From the NCBI RefSeq assembly GCF_017094465.1, contig NZ_CP064791.1, forward strand, positions 248,001-312,000: DNA of 64,000 nucleotides. Direction: 5' to 3'. Position 1 is the stretch's first letter; each line of letters opens with the position of its first letter. The notes beneath the pieces were generated by a model that worked only from the letters and a program-made list of their open reading frames with translations, did not search any database and was not told the DNA's origin. Shown piece by piece: positions 49,872 to 59,037 of the stretch. A program made the position numbers and the translations under genes. The stretch is from Halapricum desulfuricans. GTDB lineage: Archaea > Halobacteriota > Halobacteria > Halobacteriales > Haloarculaceae.

Positions 49872-51587
49872 GTGACATCGGTCGATCCGGCGGCAGCCGT
49901 GTTCGTTCTTGTCGGGGCTGGGACCGCCGGACTCGCCGTGCTAGCCTGGCGTCAGCGCCCGAACCCGGGCGCGGAGACGCTGGGCGTCCTGATGGGCTCG
50001 GTCGCCGTCTGGAACGGAGCGTTGCTGTGGGGCACCACGTCCGTGGGGTACACGTCGTCCTTTCTGGCGTCTATTTTCGTGGTCGTCGCGGCGGCCGTGA
50101 CGGTGATCTCCTTTCTCGCGTTCACGCTGGAATATACGGGTCGCGAGGAACTCCTCGTCGGCCCGTACGTGTATCTGCTCGGGATCGAGCCGATCGCCGT
50201 CGCCGTGATCGGGCTGACCAACGAACTACACAACGCGCTCTGGAACGTCAAAGCGACGGCCGCGGGCTACGTTTTCGAGGCCGGGCCGCTGCTGTACGCA
50301 CATCTCGCGTTCACGTACGTCATAATGGCGCTCGGGACCGTCCTGATCGTGTTCCGCCTCTATCGGTCGCGTTCGGTCCACAGGCGGCAAGCGTGGGCTA
50401 TCCTCTTCGGAGTCATCCCGCCGTGGCTCGGAAACATCCTGTACATCGCTATCGATGTCGCTGCCTTTCAGGTCGCGGGATTCGTGGTAACCGGTGTCGT
50501 CGTCTACTGGGCGATCACGGAATACCAGCTCGTGGACCTGACGCCGGTCGCACGAAGCACCGTCATGGACGCCCTCGAAGTCGGCGTCGTAGTCGTCGAC
50601 GGGGACGGTCGGATCACGGACCTCAATCAGTTCGCCGCGACACTGCTGGAGGTCGAAGATGTCGAGCCGAACATCGGGCGTCAAGCCCGGCATCTGTTTG
50701 CCGACGCACCCGAACTCGCCGAGCGGACCGACGACGCCGAGACGTTCGATATGACTGCGATCATGACTGTCGATGGCGAGGAACGGATCGTCTCGGCGTC
50801 GGCGACGTTGTTGACCGACGCGCTCGATCGGCCGGTCGGACGGCTGCTATTGCTCGAAGACATCACCGAGCGCGAGCGCCGCCGCGAGGAGATCGAGACA
50901 CAGAACGAACGCCTCGAGGAGTTCGCGACGATGGTTTCACACGACCTCCGCAACCCGCTTGATGTCGCCAGCGGCCACGTCGAACTGATGCGCTCCAGCC
51001 GATCGGAAGCGCCGGATCAGTCGGGTGTCTATCTCGGAACCGACCGCCTCGATGAAGCCGCCGGCGCCCTCGAACGTATCGAAGCGATCGTCGAGGACGT
51101 GTTGACACTGTCCCGTGACGGTCGGGACGTCACCGACCCGGAGGCGATTTCGCTCCGGTCGGCCGCCCGATCGGCCTGGGAGCACGTCGACACCGCCGAC
51201 GGTCGACTCGTCGTCGGCACCGACGACCGGATCACTGCCGATCGAGACCGTCTCGAACGGCTGTTCGAGAACCTCTTCCGGAACGCCGTGGAGCACGGCG
51301 GATCCGGAGTCACCGTTTCGGTCGGTATCATCCACGACGGCCACGAGCGGACCGGGTTCTACGTTGCGGACGACGGCGACGGGATCCCGGCGGAACTACG
51401 CGGGGAGATCTTCGAATCCGGAGTCAGCGGCGACAAGAACGGGACGGGGTTCGGGCTGGCGATCGTCGAGCAACTGGCGGACGTACACGGGTGGACGATC
51501 GACGCCACGGAATCCGACGAAGGCGGCGCACGGTTCGAGTTCACGAGCGTCGATCTCGCCACCGAAGCGTTCCCGGAGGCCGACTGA
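49872..51587 (+). CDS. 7TM/PAS sensor histidine kinase
   Basis: A 571-residue sensor kinase. The first ~215 residues hold seven hydrophobic helices (histidine kinase N-terminal 7TM type), then a PAS domain (VGVVVVDGDGRITDLNQFAATLLEV), the HisKA phospho-acceptor in MVSHDLRNPLDVASGHVEL, and the HATPase with N box (LFRNAVEHG), G1 (DDGDGIP) and G2 (GTGFGLAIV). The GTG start at 49872 is chosen because the hydrophobic N terminus follows at once. No response regulator gene is adjacent. Divergent from lhr, convergent with the amylase. Confidence 0.9.
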   Translation: MTSVDPAAAVFVLVGAGTAGLAVLAWRQRPNPGAETLGVLMGSVAVWNGALLWGTTSVGYTSSFLASIFVVVAAAVTVISFLAFTLEYTGREELLVGPYVYLLGIEPIAVAVIGLTNELHNALWNVKATAAGYVFEAGPLLYAHLAFTYVIMALGTVLIVFRLYRSRSVHRRQAWAILFGVIPPWLGNILYIAIDVAAFQVAGFVVTGVVVYWAITEYQLVDLTPVARSTVMDALEVGVVVVDGDGRITDLNQFAATLLEVEDVEPNIGRQARHLFADAPELAERTDDAETFDMTAIMTVDGEERIVSASATLLTDALDRPVGRLLLLEDITERERRREEIETQNERLEEFATMVSHDLRNPLDVASGHVELMRSSRSEAPDQSGVYLGTDRLDEAAGALERIEAIVEDVLTLSRDGRDVTDPEAISLRSAARSAWEHVDTADGRLVVGTDDRITADRDRLERLFENLFRNAVEHGGSGVTVSVGIIHDGHERTGFYVADDGDGIPAELRGEIFESGVSGDKNGTGFGLAIVEQLADVHGWTIDATESDEGGARFEFTSVDLATEAFPEAD

Positions 51588-51666
51588 TACTGCCGGCTGT
51601 GGGTTCGTGAAGAGATGCGACCCACCGGGTAGTCGAATTCGTTCGAAATGGTACAGCCGGCAGTAT
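51587..51666. repeat. 14-bp perfect inverted repeat between convergent genes
   Basis: ATACTGCCGGCTGT at 51587-51600 and ACAGCCGGCAGTAT at 51653-51666 flank a 52-bp centre. It starts at the last base of the kinase stop and ends 16 bp before the amylase stop on the opposite strand. It is either a large bidirectional terminator or a small inverted-repeat element. Confidence 0.6.
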
Positions 51667-51681
51667 GACTGCCGGGACGGT

Positions 51682-53814
51682 TCAGAGATCCGCGTCGTCG
51701 GCCCGGAGTACGACGGCGTGTTCGACCTCGACGCCGTCAGCGCTGGCGACGGTTTCGTCGGTCAGCAGGTCGGTCGTCCCGACGCCGTCCGGCAGCGAGA
51801 CGGTCGTGGGATCCCCGCTGAAGTTGAGCACGACTAACACCTGTCCGTCTGAGCCGCCGCGGGCGTACGCGACCACGCCGTCGGGTCGCTCGTCGAGTTC
51901 GACCGGCGTCGTCGGCGCGTCACTGGCGAGTTCCGACAGCGAGTCCCTGGCGTCGATCAGGTTCTCGTAGTAGGCCTGCAGGTCCTCGTCGACGCTGTCC
52001 CAGTTCATCGTCCCGCGCTGGGCGGAGACGCCCGTCTCCTGGCCGTAGTAGAGCATCGGCGCGCCGGGCAGTGTGAACGTCGCCGCGCCGGCCGCCATCT
52101 GTGAGTCGCGGTCACCGATCGAGACGTAGCGGCTCATGTCGTGGTTCTCGACGTAGTTGAAGAAGGTCGTGTGATCGGGATAGCCCATCGCCGCTCGGTC
52201 GTCGAGCACGTCGTTGACGGCCGTGGCGTTTTCCTCGCCGCGGCCGATCGCCCGGAGCGTCTCGTTGAACCCGTAATCGAAGTGGGCGTCGAACTGGTCC
52301 TCCGCGAAGTCGCTGTGCCACGGGACTGTCTCGTCCAGCAGGAGAAAGTCCTCGTCGCGGGCCTTCACGCGATCGCGAACGTTCTTCCAGAAGCTCCGCG
52401 GGACGCCCCAGGCCACGTCACACCGGAACCCGTCGACGATCCCCTGCCAGTGGTCGATGACGTCGAGCAGCCACGACCGCAGCGCCAGCGAGTCGTAATC
52501 GACGACGGGGATCCCTTGCCAGTAGGCGTAGGTCTTGGCCGTCGTGCCGTACTCCCACTCGTAGAGACCGCGGAAGAACTCCTGGTCGTCCCCGGAGACG
52601 TTCTCGAAGTAGCCCAGATCGCTTGCGGAGACCGTCTCGCCGTGCTTGGCGGCCCGGAAATAGGGGTGTTCGCGGGCCGTGTGGTTGATCACCAGATCGA
52701 AGATGACCTTGATGTCCCGGTCGTGGCAGGCCTCGACCAGCGCCTCGTAGTCTTCCGTGGTGCCCAGGGCGTCGGCCGTCCCGTAGTAGTCTTTGATATC
52801 GTAACCGTGCGGACCTCCCGGAACGCCCGGGTTGGCGTGGCTATGTGATTCCAGGATCGGCGTCAGCCAGAGCGCGTCCACACCGAGGTCCTCAAGGTAG
52901 TCGAGTCGGTTCTCGATCGTCTCGAAGGTCACCTCGTCGTCGAACCGGCGGACGAATATCTCGTAGATCGTGGCGTCCTCGACCCACTCTGGCGGGTCAT
53001 TGGGGTGGGCCGTCGAACCGTCGGCCTCAAGCCGGACGAAATCGGCGACGCTGTGGCGATCACCGACGGCGACTGCGTGTACCCTGACGGTGTCCGTCAC
53101 CGCGTCCGCGGGGACGGTCGCAGTGTGGCCGTCGACCGACAGGTCTCCGTCCAGCGCGGGGCGGTCGCGGTCGTCGACGTAGAACTCCACGTCTAGATCC
53201 TCGACGGTGTTGTCCCCCTCTGGACTGGGCCGGGCGTCGGCGTCGATCCGGAACTGCTCGCCCTCCTGCTCGGCCGAAAGCGTGACGCGGGGCTGGGGGT
53301 CGTCCTCGTTTTCCTCCGGAAACGCGCGGACAGTGAGTGCGTAACTGCCGTCCGGACCGGTCATCTCCAGGCGGTACTGGCCGGGGACGTCGGGCTCGAA
53401 GTGGACGACCGACGCATCGCCGAGTTGCGCCTCCGAGCCGTCCGGCGTCTCCGCGATCGACCACTCGTAGCTCGCCGCCCAGTCGGGATCGAACGGCGCG
53501 AGGTCGCCGTCGACGCCCGAGAGTTCGACGTCCAGTGGTGAGAGATTGGTCCGTTCGCCGGAGCCGTGCAGCAACTCGCCGAGCGGCTCCGCGTCGACGC
53601 TCGTGAACCGGGGCGGTCCGGGGTGGTACAGCTCTCCGCGCTCGCCCGGTGGGATGGGCGTCGACATCTCCATCGGTGTGTCCGTCGTCGTTCCCGTCGG
53701 CGTGCCCGACCCGTTGTCGTTCTGACAGCCGGCGAGTGCGCCGAGACCAGCTACGCCGGCGGCGGCCAGAAGCCGCCGCCGACTGAAGCGAGGGTCATCG
53801 GTACGTGGTGCCAT
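51682..53814 (-). CDS. Exported GH13 alpha-amylase-family lipoprotein
   Basis: A 710-residue glycoside hydrolase, secreted by the Tat route (FSRRRLLAAAG) with lipobox ALAGC. A long N-terminal accessory region (residues ~50-280; Ig-like strands) precedes the TIM barrel. Family GH13 regions are visible: DLVINHT (region I), DGFRCDVAW with the nucleophile Asp (II), LLLDETVP with the acid/base Glu (III) and FVENHD-like NYVENHD (IV). It would digest external maltodextrin or starch. A TATA element at 53847-53856 fits. Confidence 0.92.
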   Translation of the reverse strand: MAPRTDDPRFSRRRLLAAAGVAGLGALAGCQNDNGSGTPTGTTTDTPMEMSTPIPPGERGELYHPGPPRFTSVDAEPLGELLHGSGERTNLSPLDVELSGVDGDLAPFDPDWAASYEWSIAETPDGSEAQLGDASVVHFEPDVPGQYRLEMTGPDGSYALTVRAFPEENEDDPQPRVTLSAEQEGEQFRIDADARPSPEGDNTVEDLDVEFYVDDRDRPALDGDLSVDGHTATVPADAVTDTVRVHAVAVGDRHSVADFVRLEADGSTAHPNDPPEWVEDATIYEIFVRRFDDEVTFETIENRLDYLEDLGVDALWLTPILESHSHANPGVPGGPHGYDIKDYYGTADALGTTEDYEALVEACHDRDIKVIFDLVINHTAREHPYFRAAKHGETVSASDLGYFENVSGDDQEFFRGLYEWEYGTTAKTYAYWQGIPVVDYDSLALRSWLLDVIDHWQGIVDGFRCDVAWGVPRSFWKNVRDRVKARDEDFLLLDETVPWHSDFAEDQFDAHFDYGFNETLRAIGRGEENATAVNDVLDDRAAMGYPDHTTFFNYVENHDMSRYVSIGDRDSQMAAGAATFTLPGAPMLYYGQETGVSAQRGTMNWDSVDEDLQAYYENLIDARDSLSELASDAPTTPVELDERPDGVVAYARGGSDGQVLVVLNFSGDPTTVSLPDGVGTTDLLTDETVASADGVEVEHAVVLRADDADL

Positions 53815-53846
53815 ACCTCCGACAGAGGACTGATCGCTGATAAGGA

Positions 53847-53856
53847 TTAATATATT
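53847..53856 (-). promoter_or_regulatory. TATA box of the amylase gene
   Basis: AATATATTAA on the minus strand predicts a start site near 53825, ~10 nt before ATG 53814; the GGAGGT just before ATG is too close to act as a normal ribosome site. Confidence 0.5.
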
Positions 53857-53928
53857 CTTTCATCAAACATTCACGCCGGTCGGGAGCGAACGGGAGCGTT
53901 GATACTGCTCGACGCCACAGGGTCACGT

Positions 53929-54609
53929 ATGGACGAGGCGGACTACGAGGAGTACCGGAACACCCTCGACGAGATCGTCGACGGTGGGGGTTGTGTGGAG
54001 ACGATGACCGCCGCAGACGGGCTTCGCCGCGGGGAGACCTCACGTCGGGACCTGCTCGGTAGTGACGCGCTCGCCGGATCAGTCACGGACGTGCTCGCGG
54101 AAGTCGACGCCGAGGACGTGCGTTCGACGCTCCGAGCGGGATACGACGACCTCGAGGACGTGCGCGAGACGTTCCGTGAGACCGTCGATCCGGCTCTGTT
54201 CGACGCGCTGGCTGCGGACGGCATCGACCTCGCGATGGACGCCCTGACACTCGATCCGGCAGTCTGCCTGAAGACGTTCAGTGGAGCCGACCTGCCGGAG
54301 GCGCTGACGCTCGTCCCGAACGTCGCCGAGGACGACGTCGTCGGGCGGATCGTCGTTCGAGAGACGGTCGGGGGCGAGCGCGTGACCGTTCACGTCGTCC
54401 CCGAGTGGGACCGGTCGTACGCCGTTCGCGACGGCGGTCGGATCGTGTTGCCCGACGGGACGGCCGAGGACTGTGCGAACCCGACGGAACGCGAGACGGG
54501 GGTCGATTGCGACCCCGAACAGGCCGGCCGGACCGAGTACGTCCAGACGACCTGTGCTATCGGCGGGGAGACGTACGTCATCGAGACGCGCTGCTCGCCG
54601 GTACAGTAA
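53929..54609 (+). CDS. Hypothetical cysteine-containing acidic protein
   Basis: A 226-residue soluble-looking protein without signal peptide. The first ~130 residues are helical and acidic (VTDVLAEVDAEDVRSTLRAGYDDLEDVRETFRETVD); the C-terminal part is strand-rich and contains most of the Cys (DCANPTE, GVDCDPEQ, TTCAIGG, ETRCSP), a spacing that could bind metal or form disulfides. No family recognised. ATG 53929 is chosen since the upstream extension lacks coding character. Confidence 0.6.
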   Translation: MDEADYEEYRNTLDEIVDGGGCVETMTAADGLRRGETSRRDLLGSDALAGSVTDVLAEVDAEDVRSTLRAGYDDLEDVRETFRETVDPALFDALAADGIDLAMDALTLDPAVCLKTFSGADLPEALTLVPNVAEDDVVGRIVVRETVGGERVTVHVVPEWDRSYAVRDGGRIVLPDGTAEDCANPTERETGVDCDPEQAGRTEYVQTTCAIGGETYVIETRCSPVQ

Positions 54610-54622
54610 CCCGACGCCGTCC

Positions 54623-55483
54623 TCACGCCGCGACACCGAGCCACGCGACGAACACGGCCAGCCCGCCGAGCGTCGTGCTCACGAGCGCGTGAGTTCGCAT
54701 GCGATCGAGCGCCGCGTGTGTGTGATCGTCGTGATCGGACAACTGGTCGATCTCGCCGCCGACCTCGCAGGACGGGAGAAAGTCCATCGCGACGTGCAGG
54801 AACACGCCCGAGGCAAACCCGAAGACTGCAGCGTTGAATGTCGCGGACTCGGGCAACGCGACCAGCGCGATAGGGATCGAGGTCAGACCGACGCCGGCCG
54901 ACGGCAGCAAGATCGGCAGCGCCGACTGGCCGGCGAGCGTCGATCGGCGGGCGGCGGCGTACCCGGCCGGTCCCTTATGCGAGACAATAGAGATACCCAG
55001 CAGCAGACCGAGTTCGGGCATCGCAGCGTAGATGATACCGATGATCAGCCCCGCCGAGAGAGCGTGTGCGGCCAGTTCCGTCGCCGTGGTGTCCATCGGC
55101 AGCTCCAGATGGGTCAGCCGGTGGCCGATCGTGTGGGCGTTGTATCCGACGAGGACGCCGGTGGCGATGCCGAACCCGCCGACCTGCGCGTGCTGGGAGA
55201 TGGCCTGCGGAACCAGAAAGACCGCGGCGCTGGTGATCATCGCGCCGCTCGCCAGGCCGTACCCCCAGACGAGTCGGGTCGGGTTCCGATCGCTGACGCG
55301 TGCGCCGAGCAGTGCACCGCCGGCCATCGCGCCAAAGGCGATCCAGGCAATCGCGAGCAGTTTCCACCGCCCGGTGACGACCGCCAGCACCGAAACCGCG
55401 AGAAACGCCACGACCGAGGCGTAGCCCAGGATCGCCTCGCCGTCGGTCAGATATCCGCGCCGTGCTGCCGATGTTCCTTCCAT
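54623..55483 (-). CDS. ZIP-family metal cation transporter
   Basis: A 286-residue membrane protein with about eight hydrophobic helices. Histidines typical of ZIP metal paths are visible in HTIGHRLTH, AAHALSAGLIIG, SHKGPAGYAAA and FASGVFLHVAMDFLP; a His/Asp-rich loop (DHDDHTHAALD) near the C terminus could bind metal. It would import zinc or another divalent cation. ATG 55483 is preferred; the upstream in-frame stretch is Arg-rich. Confidence 0.85.
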   Translation of the reverse strand: MEGTSAARRGYLTDGEAILGYASVVAFLAVSVLAVVTGRWKLLAIAWIAFGAMAGGALLGARVSDRNPTRLVWGYGLASGAMITSAAVFLVPQAISQHAQVGGFGIATGVLVGYNAHTIGHRLTHLELPMDTTATELAAHALSAGLIIGIIYAAMPELGLLLGISIVSHKGPAGYAAARRSTLAGQSALPILLPSAGVGLTSIPIALVALPESATFNAAVFGFASGVFLHVAMDFLPSCEVGGEIDQLSDHDDHTHAALDRMRTHALVSTTLGGLAVFVAWLGVAA

Positions 55484-55637
55484 TCGTAGTCCGCGCCGAC
55501 TGTCCCCACGTCTGCCGGGTACGCTCAAAAGGACTTCGATGAAAAAGGCCGCTACTCTCGTCCGTACCGCCCGTGGATCGCGCGCCCCCAGCAGTTTGGC
55601 ACGTGATTTATGCCGGTTGGCGGCGGTATGTCAGGTG

Positions 55638-57182
55638 ATGCAATCGCTTTCGGACCAGCAGGTCGTGGTTGTCGGTGGCGGGATCGGGGGACTCTCCACT
55701 GCGTGTTATCTCGCCGACGCCGGCGCGGACGTGACGCTGCTGGAGAAAAACGGACAGCTGGGTGGCCGGGCGAGCCGACTCGAAAGAGAGGGGTTCGTCT
55801 TCGACATGGGGCCGTCGTGGTATCTCATGCCCGACGTCTTCGAGCGGTTTTTCGGCCACTTCGACCGCACTCCTGAGGAGTTCTACGAGCTGGAGCGACT
55901 CGATCCACACTACCGAATCTTCTTCAAGGACGGAGAAGCCTCGGACGATGGTGCCGAGACGGGCAGACGGAGTGACAAGGTCGATATCAGCCCCAATCGA
56001 GCGGAAAACCGCGAACTGTTCGAGTCGATCGAACCGGGCGCTGGCGAGGCCTTCGATTCGTATCTATCGACCAGCGAAACCCACTACGAGACCGCGATGG
56101 AGAAGTTCGTCTACGAGGACCGCTCGCGACTCCGGGATTGGATCGACCCAGACGTGATGCGAGCGGCGCCGATCGGCCTGCAACTGATCGGCTCGATGCA
56201 GAGCCACGTCTCGGACTATTTCCAGCATCCCCGGCTCCAGCAGATCATGCAGTACACGCTGGTCTTTTTGGGTGGTTCGCCGAAGAACACCCCCGCGCTG
56301 TACAACATGATGAGCCACGTCGATTTCAATCTCGGTGTCTACTACCCCGTTCCGAAAAACGGCGACGGACCCGGCGGGGTCGGCGTGGTCGTCGACGCCA
56401 TCGTCGACCTGGCCGAACAGCTCGGCGTCACCTTTGAGACCAACAGCGAGGTCGGCGAGATCACCCGGCGCAAGGACGCCTTCCACGTCGAGACGGTCGA
56501 CGGAGACGTCTACCGCCCGGACCGTGTGGTGGTCAACGCCGACTACCGCCACGCCGAACAGGAACTGATGCCCGAGCACGAGCGCCAGTACGACGAATCC
56601 TACTGGGCGGATCGGACCTACGCCCCCTCTGCGTTTCTGATGTATCTGGGCGTCGAGGGTGACGTCGAGGAGCTGGCCCATCACACGCTCGTCCTACCGG
56701 AAGACTGGGATCCGCACTTCGATCAGATCTTCGAGCGCCCGGCCTGGCCGGACGATCCCGCCTACTACCTCTGTGTCCCCTCCAAGACCGACGAGGCCGT
56801 CGCCCCCGAGGGCCACAGCAACCTCTTCGTGCTCGTCCCGATCGCTCCCGGGCTTCGTGACACCGACGCCCTCCGAGAGCGTTACCGCGAGCAGATACTC
56901 GAAGACGTCGCGACGAACACCGGCGTCGATCTCCGGGATCGAATCGTCGTCGAGGAGACCTTCGCAGTCGACGACTTCGTCGACCGGTACAACGCGACGG
57001 AGGGAACGGCCCTTGGACTGGCCCACACGCTCCGCCAGACCGCACTCCTGCGGCCGAACAACCGTTCGTCGGCGGTCGACGGCCTGTATTTCACGGGCTC
57101 GTTCACCACGCCCGGGATCGGCGTCCCGATGACGCTGATCAGCGGCCAGCACGCCGCCGAGGCTCTCGTCGACGACCTGTGA
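55638..57182 (+). CDS. crtD: CrtI/CrtD-family carotenoid desaturase
   Basis: A 514-residue FAD-dependent desaturase. The dinucleotide motif VVVVGGGIGGLSTACYLA is at the N terminus, followed by GQLGGRASRLEREGFVFDMGPSWYLMP, and the C-terminal FAD motif is in LYFTGSFTTPGIGVPMTLISGQHAAEAL. The next genes are lyeJ-like and cruF-like, the same order reported for the bacterioruberin genes of Haloarcula (crtD, lyeJ, cruF), so 3,4-desaturation (CrtD) is likelier than phytoene desaturation; not certain by sequence alone. Confidence 0.87.
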   Translation: MQSLSDQQVVVVGGGIGGLSTACYLADAGADVTLLEKNGQLGGRASRLEREGFVFDMGPSWYLMPDVFERFFGHFDRTPEEFYELERLDPHYRIFFKDGEASDDGAETGRRSDKVDISPNRAENRELFESIEPGAGEAFDSYLSTSETHYETAMEKFVYEDRSRLRDWIDPDVMRAAPIGLQLIGSMQSHVSDYFQHPRLQQIMQYTLVFLGGSPKNTPALYNMMSHVDFNLGVYYPVPKNGDGPGGVGVVVDAIVDLAEQLGVTFETNSEVGEITRRKDAFHVETVDGDVYRPDRVVVNADYRHAEQELMPEHERQYDESYWADRTYAPSAFLMYLGVEGDVEELAHHTLVLPEDWDPHFDQIFERPAWPDDPAYYLCVPSKTDEAVAPEGHSNLFVLVPIAPGLRDTDALRERYREQILEDVATNTGVDLRDRIVVEETFAVDDFVDRYNATEGTALGLAHTLRQTALLRPNNRSSAVDGLYFTGSFTTPGIGVPMTLISGQHAAEALVDDL

Positions 57183-57190
57183 GTTGACGC

Positions 57191-58075
57191 ATGCCGGATC
57201 TTAGCCTGGAGAAACGACTCGGTGGCGCGCTCCCGTCCGAGGAGTCCTCGCTGGGGTATCTGTTCTGGCTCTCCCGACCGCGCTTCTGGCTGTACCTGGC
57301 CGGCCCGGTGATCGTCGGGGTCGCCTACGCCGCCGACTCGCCCGCCGAGTTGTTCTCGCCGCTCGCCGTCGCGCTGTTCGCGTACTTCCTCGTCCCGGCG
57401 AACGTCTACCTCTACGGGATCAACGACGTCTTCGACGCCGATATCGACGAAGTCAATCCCAAGAAAGACGACAAGGAAGTCCGATACGAGGGCGGGCCGC
57501 TGGTGATCCTGTCGGTGTTCGCCGCCGGCGCTGTCGGACTCGTGTTGATTCCGTTCCTGGGCCCGGCGGCGCTAGTCCCGTTCGGGCTGTTTTACCTGCT
57601 GGCGACAGAATACAGCGCGCCGCCGTTGCGATTTAAAACGACGCCGATCCTCGATTCGATCTCGAACGGGCTGTACGCGCTGCCGGGGATCGCCGCCTAC
57701 GCCGCGATCGCGGGGCAGTACCCGCCGATGGCAGCGATCGTGGGGGGTTGGCTGTGGACGATGGCGATGCACACCTTCAGCGCGATCCCCGATATCGAAC
57801 CGGACCGGAACGCCGGAATCAGAACGACAGCGACGCTGTTGGGCAAAGAGTGGACCTACGCCTACTGTGGGGCCGTCTGGCTGGCCGCCGCCGTCGGGTT
57901 CGCGCTCGTACATCCGTTCCTCGGGGCCGTCCTCGGGGTCTACCCGCTGCTCGTGGTCGTGATCGCGCTCGCGGACGTCCCGGTCGATCGCGCGTACTGG
58001 TGGTATCCGGCGATCAACACGGTCGTCGGCGCGGTGTTGACGATGGCGGCGCTGTGGGTGATGCTGTATGCCTGA
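57191..58075 (+). CDS. lyeJ: Lycopene elongase LyeJ-like UbiA prenyltransferase
   Basis: A 294-residue membrane prenyltransferase with about eight helices. The two Asp-rich motifs of UbiA enzymes are present: GINDVFDADIDEVNPKKDD (NDxxDxxxD) and SAIPDIEPDRNAG (DxxxD). It would add a C5 unit to each end of lycopene on the route to bacterioruberin. It overlaps the cruF-like gene by 8 bp and follows crtD by 8 bp, a clear operon. Confidence 0.9.
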   Translation: MPDLSLEKRLGGALPSEESSLGYLFWLSRPRFWLYLAGPVIVGVAYAADSPAELFSPLAVALFAYFLVPANVYLYGINDVFDADIDEVNPKKDDKEVRYEGGPLVILSVFAAGAVGLVLIPFLGPAALVPFGLFYLLATEYSAPPLRFKTTPILDSISNGLYALPGIAAYAAIAGQYPPMAAIVGGWLWTMAMHTFSAIPDIEPDRNAGIRTTATLLGKEWTYAYCGAVWLAAAVGFALVHPFLGAVLGVYPLLVVVIALADVPVDRAYWWYPAINTVVGAVLTMAALWVMLYA

Positions 58076-58964
58076 GTCGCCGTTCCCGCCGCTTGAACGC
58101 CGCGACCGGGCCGGCGTCGAGGCCTGGCTCGACCGACTGGTCGCGGAGAACCGCTTTACGATCGCGGTGGTCTTTCCGGTCGTCGGGGCAATATCGCTGT
58201 ACGCCTCGGCGATGGGGTGGTATCCCGACCCGATCTCGTTTATGTCGTTCAACCCGTGGTTCATCCTGCTGGGCGTGATCGTCATGCGCCTGCCGCTGGT
58301 CGCCGGACTCGCGCCGCTGGTGGATCGGCGGGCCGCGATCGCGCTGGGGGCCGTGACGGCCTACGCGTTCGGGATCGAGATGCTCGGCGTCTCGACGGGC
58401 TGGCCCTACGGCGCCTTCGAGTACGGGATCGATCTCGGGCCGATGCTCGCGGGGCTCGTTCCGGTCGGTCTGCCCGTGTTCTTCTTCCCGCTGGTGCTCA
58501 ACAGCTACCTGCTCGATCTGCTGTTGCTCGGGGAGAAAGCCCGTTCGGCGGCCGTCCGACTACCCGCGGTGATCGGGACGGTGCTTTTGATGGACCTCGT
58601 GTTGGACCCGGCGGCCGTCGGACTGGGCTTTTGGGCCTACGACGGTGGCGGGGCCTACTACGGTGTCCCGTGGTCGAACTACGCCGGCTGGGTGCTCTCG
58701 GCGACGGTCTCGGTCGTCCTGTTCGATCTCGCCTTCGACAGCGAGGCGTTGTCCGAGCGACTGCGGACCTGTCCGTTTATGCTTGATGACCTGGTCAGCT
58801 TCGTCATCCTCTGGGGGGCGATCAACGCCGCGTTCGGCAACTGGGTCCCCGTCGGGCTGGCAGCGCTGTTGGGCTCGGGTCTGCTCGTCACTGATCGGTT
58901 CGATTTCGACGTCCGGGATACGATTCCCGGAGCGGGCTGGGCGCGGCCGCGGAAGGGTGACTGA
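58068..58964 (+). CDS. cruF: CruF-like carotenoid hydratase
   Basis: A 298-residue membrane protein with about seven or eight helices. It has the CruF-type blocks AFGIEMLGVSTGWPYGAFEYG, VLNSYLLDLLLLG and LDPAAVGLGFWAYDGGGAYYGVPWSNYAGW in outline. CruF is the bisanhydrobacterioruberin hydratase, the last step to bacterioruberin, the red C50 membrane pigment of haloarchaea. Translationally coupled to lyeJ. Confidence 0.9.
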   Translation: MPESPFPPLERRDRAGVEAWLDRLVAENRFTIAVVFPVVGAISLYASAMGWYPDPISFMSFNPWFILLGVIVMRLPLVAGLAPLVDRRAAIALGAVTAYAFGIEMLGVSTGWPYGAFEYGIDLGPMLAGLVPVGLPVFFFPLVLNSYLLDLLLLGEKARSAAVRLPAVIGTVLLMDLVLDPAAVGLGFWAYDGGGAYYGVPWSNYAGWVLSATVSVVLFDLAFDSEALSERLRTCPFMLDDLVSFVILWGAINAAFGNWVPVGLAALLGSGLLVTDRFDFDVRDTIPGAGWARPRKGD

Positions 58965-59037
58965 TCGTACCGATATCAGGCACTGGTTCCGATGCAATAT
59001 CGACACGCGTTTGTCGCGTCCGACCCAATTGCGAGCG

